In this document: in pieces, positions 23,075 to 24,902 of the stretch | Layout: the number at the start of each line of letters is the position of its first letter | How positions within the stretch are numbered: the stretch's first letter is position 1 | NCBI GenBank assembly: GCA_049589355.1 | Contig: JBAWAP010000388.1 | Span: 1-24,902, forward strand | Direction: 5' to 3' | Length of the DNA stretch: 24,902 bases | Origin: JBAWAP01 sp049589355 | GTDB taxonomy: Bacteria > Chloroflexota > Anaerolineae > VGOG01 | Made by a program: the position numbers and the translations under genes | Notes under the pieces: generated by a model | What the model was told of the DNA's origin: nothing | The model's input: the letters and a program-made list of their open reading frames with translations, nothing else | Databases searched by the model: none

Positions 23075-24799
23075 CTAGAACCTGCTCACGCAGGCGCTGT
23101 GACAGGCGGAGTGGCAGGCGCTGTGGCAGACGCAGGCGCTGTGACAGGCGCTGTGACAGGCGTCGTGGACGCAGGCGCTGTGGCAAGCATCGTGGACGCA
23201 GGCCGAGTGGCAGGCGCTGTGGCACGCCGAGTGGCAAGCGTCGTAGCCGGCATCCTCCCGCCCGGCCAGGCGGTCGAGGAAGTGGGTGGCGGAAGTAGCC
23301 AGCCCCTCGGCCCGGGTGGTGATGTTGTCGGCCACGCCCTCCAACACGCCAGCCATCTGGTCGGCAGCACCGGCCAGCGGGGATTCGCGCAGTGTCTCCA
23401 GGGGGGTGGGGCCTCGAGAGATGGGAACGGGTTCAAGACGGTAGGGCCGGTAGCTAGGGGCCAGGATGATCCAGGGGAAGGCCGGGTGGCCCCAGCCCCA
23501 ACGGCGCGCGGGCTCCAGTCGGCGGTAGTCCTCCCAGGCCTCCTCGGATCGCCGCCGGTAGACGTCGCGAGTGGCCTCAGGGTCGGCGTTCCACATCTTA
23601 GTCTGCAACCGGGCCGAGAGCAGGGCCATCACCCGCTCGATGGTTGACTGGGGCAGGGTGCCGTCGTCGGCGATGCCCGCCACCAGGGCCCTCTCGTAGT
23701 CGGCCATCTCCACATCGGGGTTGGTCACCTCCAGTTGCAGGGGCCGCCGGTTGAGCACCGTCAGCACCCCCCGCTGGGAGAGGGCCATGATCACCAGGGT
23801 GATCACCTTGGCCGTGTCGCCGATGTAAAAAGCCGCTTCGATGGCCTCCAGGTCCGGCACCACCCCCGGCTGGGCGAAGGTTTCGATCTCGATCTCCGGG
23901 GCCTGGTACTCCTCCGGCGCAGCCTTGGGCGAGACCAGGCGGAAGATGACGAAGATGATGATACCCGCAATGAGCAGGCCCAGAACCCCAAAGAGGGTGA
24001 GGTAGGGTAGGAGAGAACGTCCAGGCGTAGGCTGGGGCTCCTCGGTGGGGGTGAACTCTTTGGCGGGAGCGACGGGCTCGGCCGGTAGCTCGGCGAAGTA
24101 GCGGCCAGGGATGTAGACTTTGGGGGTGAAGTGGTACTCAGGGGGAACGTTTTTCTTGGAGATGTAGAGGGAGAGCCAGTTCTTGCCCGTGGCCTCGTCG
24201 GGGGTGGGATAGTAGACCCAGCGGTCGAAAGAAGAAACATTGGCGTCGTCAACCACGATGGCCGCCCGGTCCACCAGCTCATCGGTCACCTGCTCCGGCT
24301 GAGTGACATCGGCCGGCAATTCGATGGGCAGGATGAAGGTCACGATCTGCTCGCCGATGTACAGGTTCCACTGGATAGGCGCCCAGGCCAGCACGCGATG
24401 CTCCACCCCGTCAATCTCTGTCACGTCCAGGGGACGCTCCACCCGGTAATGGACCTGGACAGTGTACTCTCGGCCTGCCTTGGTGGTCAGCCCGAAGGGA
24501 ACGGTGTAGAAGCCTCCGCCCTTGCTGGCCAGGCTCACGGGTGTCTCCTGGCCGTCGTGCTCAATGTGGGCGTCCAGGATGCGGTGGCCGGGATCGAAGG
24601 GACCCATGGTGGTGATCTTGTCCCGGGGTTCGCTCTCCCAGAAGGTCAGGCGGTACTTGACATCGAGGTTAGCGTCCTCCAGGACGACCACCTGGGAATT
24701 CACCTCGGTGATGGTGGGTGGCCCTTGCGCCCTGACCACGGGAGAGGTGAGAATGAGGATAACGAGACATAAGAGGCCGAAACGAATCATCTTTTTCAT
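23075..24799 (-). CDS. DUF2207-like membrane protein with CHSA-repeat tail
   Basis: This 574-residue protein has a signal peptide (about 1-25, ending VVRAQG), an extracellular beta-rich domain (about 30-235), a Pro/Thr linker and one membrane helix (about 263-289). A cytosolic part of about 230 residues follows; DAIEAAFYIGD and ERALVAGI-like segments fit DUF2207 proteins. The last 55 residues (520-574) are a low-complexity tail of ACHS and VHDAC units with 13 Cys and many His, ending SRF. AAAGG lies ten bases before ATG 24799. Role unknown; DUF2207 proteins are described only as membrane proteins. The tail could bind metal, be modified, or have drifted out of frame at its very end. Confidence 0.75.
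   Translation of the reverse strand: MKKMIRFGLLCLVILILTSPVVRAQGPPTITEVNSQVVVLEDANLDVKYRLTFWESEPRDKITTMGPFDPGHRILDAHIEHDGQETPVSLASKGGGFYTVPFGLTTKAGREYTVQVHYRVERPLDVTEIDGVEHRVLAWAPIQWNLYIGEQIVTFILPIELPADVTQPEQVTDELVDRAAIVVDDANVSSFDRWVYYPTPDEATGKNWLSLYISKKNVPPEYHFTPKVYIPGRYFAELPAEPVAPAKEFTPTEEPQPTPGRSLLPYLTLFGVLGLLIAGIIIFVIFRLVSPKAAPEEYQAPEIEIETFAQPGVVPDLEAIEAAFYIGDTAKVITLVIMALSQRGVLTVLNRRPLQLEVTNPDVEMADYERALVAGIADDGTLPQSTIERVMALLSARLQTKMWNADPEATRDVYRRRSEEAWEDYRRLEPARRWGWGHPAFPWIILAPSYRPYRLEPVPISRGPTPLETLRESPLAGAADQMAGVLEGVADNITTRAEGLATSATHFLDRLAGREDAGYDACHSACHSACHSACVHDACHSACVHDACHSACHSACVCHSACHSACHSACVSRF
23078..23242 (-). repeat. 12-base tandem repeat coding for Cys-His-Ser-Ala
   Basis: The coding strand repeats TGTCACAGCGCC and near variants (such as TGCCACAGCGCC), each giving Cys-His-Ser-Ala. 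Interruptions code for Val-His-Asp. It covers the last 55 codons of the DUF2207-like gene. Confidence 0.9.
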
Positions 24800-24859
24800 G
24801 GTGCACCAACCTTTCTTGCCTGACTCAAATGGCCCTCACCCACCCCCGCCCTTCGGGCA

Positions 24860-24896
24860 CCCCCTCCCTCTCCTAAATCTTGGGAGAGGGAGGGGG
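24860..24896. repeat. Palindromic CCCTCTCC/GGAGAGGG element
   Basis: CCCCCTCCCTCTCC (24860-24873) pairs perfectly with GGAGAGGGAGGGGG (24883-24896) around a 9-base loop. It sits in the leader region of the DUF2207-like gene at the window edge. This REP-like family is widespread in several phyla, to my memory. Confidence 0.7.
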
Positions 24897-24902
24897 CTGG
24901 GG

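Noticed and set aside
23078..23242. CRISPR or minisatellite array
   Set aside because: The units are 12 bases, contiguous and in frame with the DUF2207-like gene; there are no spacers.

Overview
The window looks like chromosomal DNA from a Chloroflexota bacterium of the Anaerolineae/Caldilineae kind. The support is indirect: a secreted beta-helix protein ends in a YLPLVVKN-type C-terminus, intergenic gaps carry short repeats built from CTGAG/CTCAG, GAAACCCGTTTTCT and CGTGATN units, and there is a long BTAD/AAA/TPR regulator and a TM287/288-type heterodimeric ABC exporter. No rRNA, tRNA, transposase or CRISPR array was seen.

Left part, 1-7.3 kb: a minus-strand MFS exporter is divergent from a plus-strand run of a diacylglycerol-kinase-like lipid kinase and a PlsC-type acyltransferase, whose stop and start overlap. 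Beyond a repeat-bearing gap lie the two overlapping subunits of a heterodimeric ABC exporter, one with a degenerate and one with a consensus ATPase site. A convergent minus-strand 1119-residue signal-integrating regulator (winged helix, BTAD, AAA, TPR) occupies 7.3-10.7 kb. Middle part, 10.9-14.0 kb: a minus-strand set holds a PqqD-radical SAM-SPASM fusion, a coiled-coil protein and a membrane zinc-ribbon protein, closed by a good rho-independent terminator. At 14.3-15.7 kb there is a secreted beta-helix protein.

Accessory part, 15.7-23 kb, all on the minus strand: first a patch of toxin-antitoxin-size genes (DUF2283-like, a PemK/MazF pair, and an orphan antitoxin whose RelE-like toxin is cut after 18 codons), interspersed with full and partial copies of one short repeated ORF. 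Upstream of these is the most interesting object: a five-gene, stop/start-overlapping operon coding for an Mrr-like PD-(D/E)XK nuclease, an unrecognised 359-residue protein, an ORC/ExeA-like AAA+ ATPase, a 59-residue acidic protein, and a 915-residue Rad50/SMC-like ATPase with a zinc hook. The SMC-like protein has two independent tandem duplications, one in each arm of its coiled coil. I read this as a candidate undescribed DNA-targeting defence or DNA-processing system. Right end: a DUF2207-like membrane protein with a 55-residue Cys/His tail built from CHSA units, then a palindromic repeat.

By eye the regulator gene and the five-gene operon are less GC-rich than the transporter, lipid and radical SAM genes, consistent with separate acquisition. 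No composition calculation or database search was possible, so family names rest on motifs I can read.
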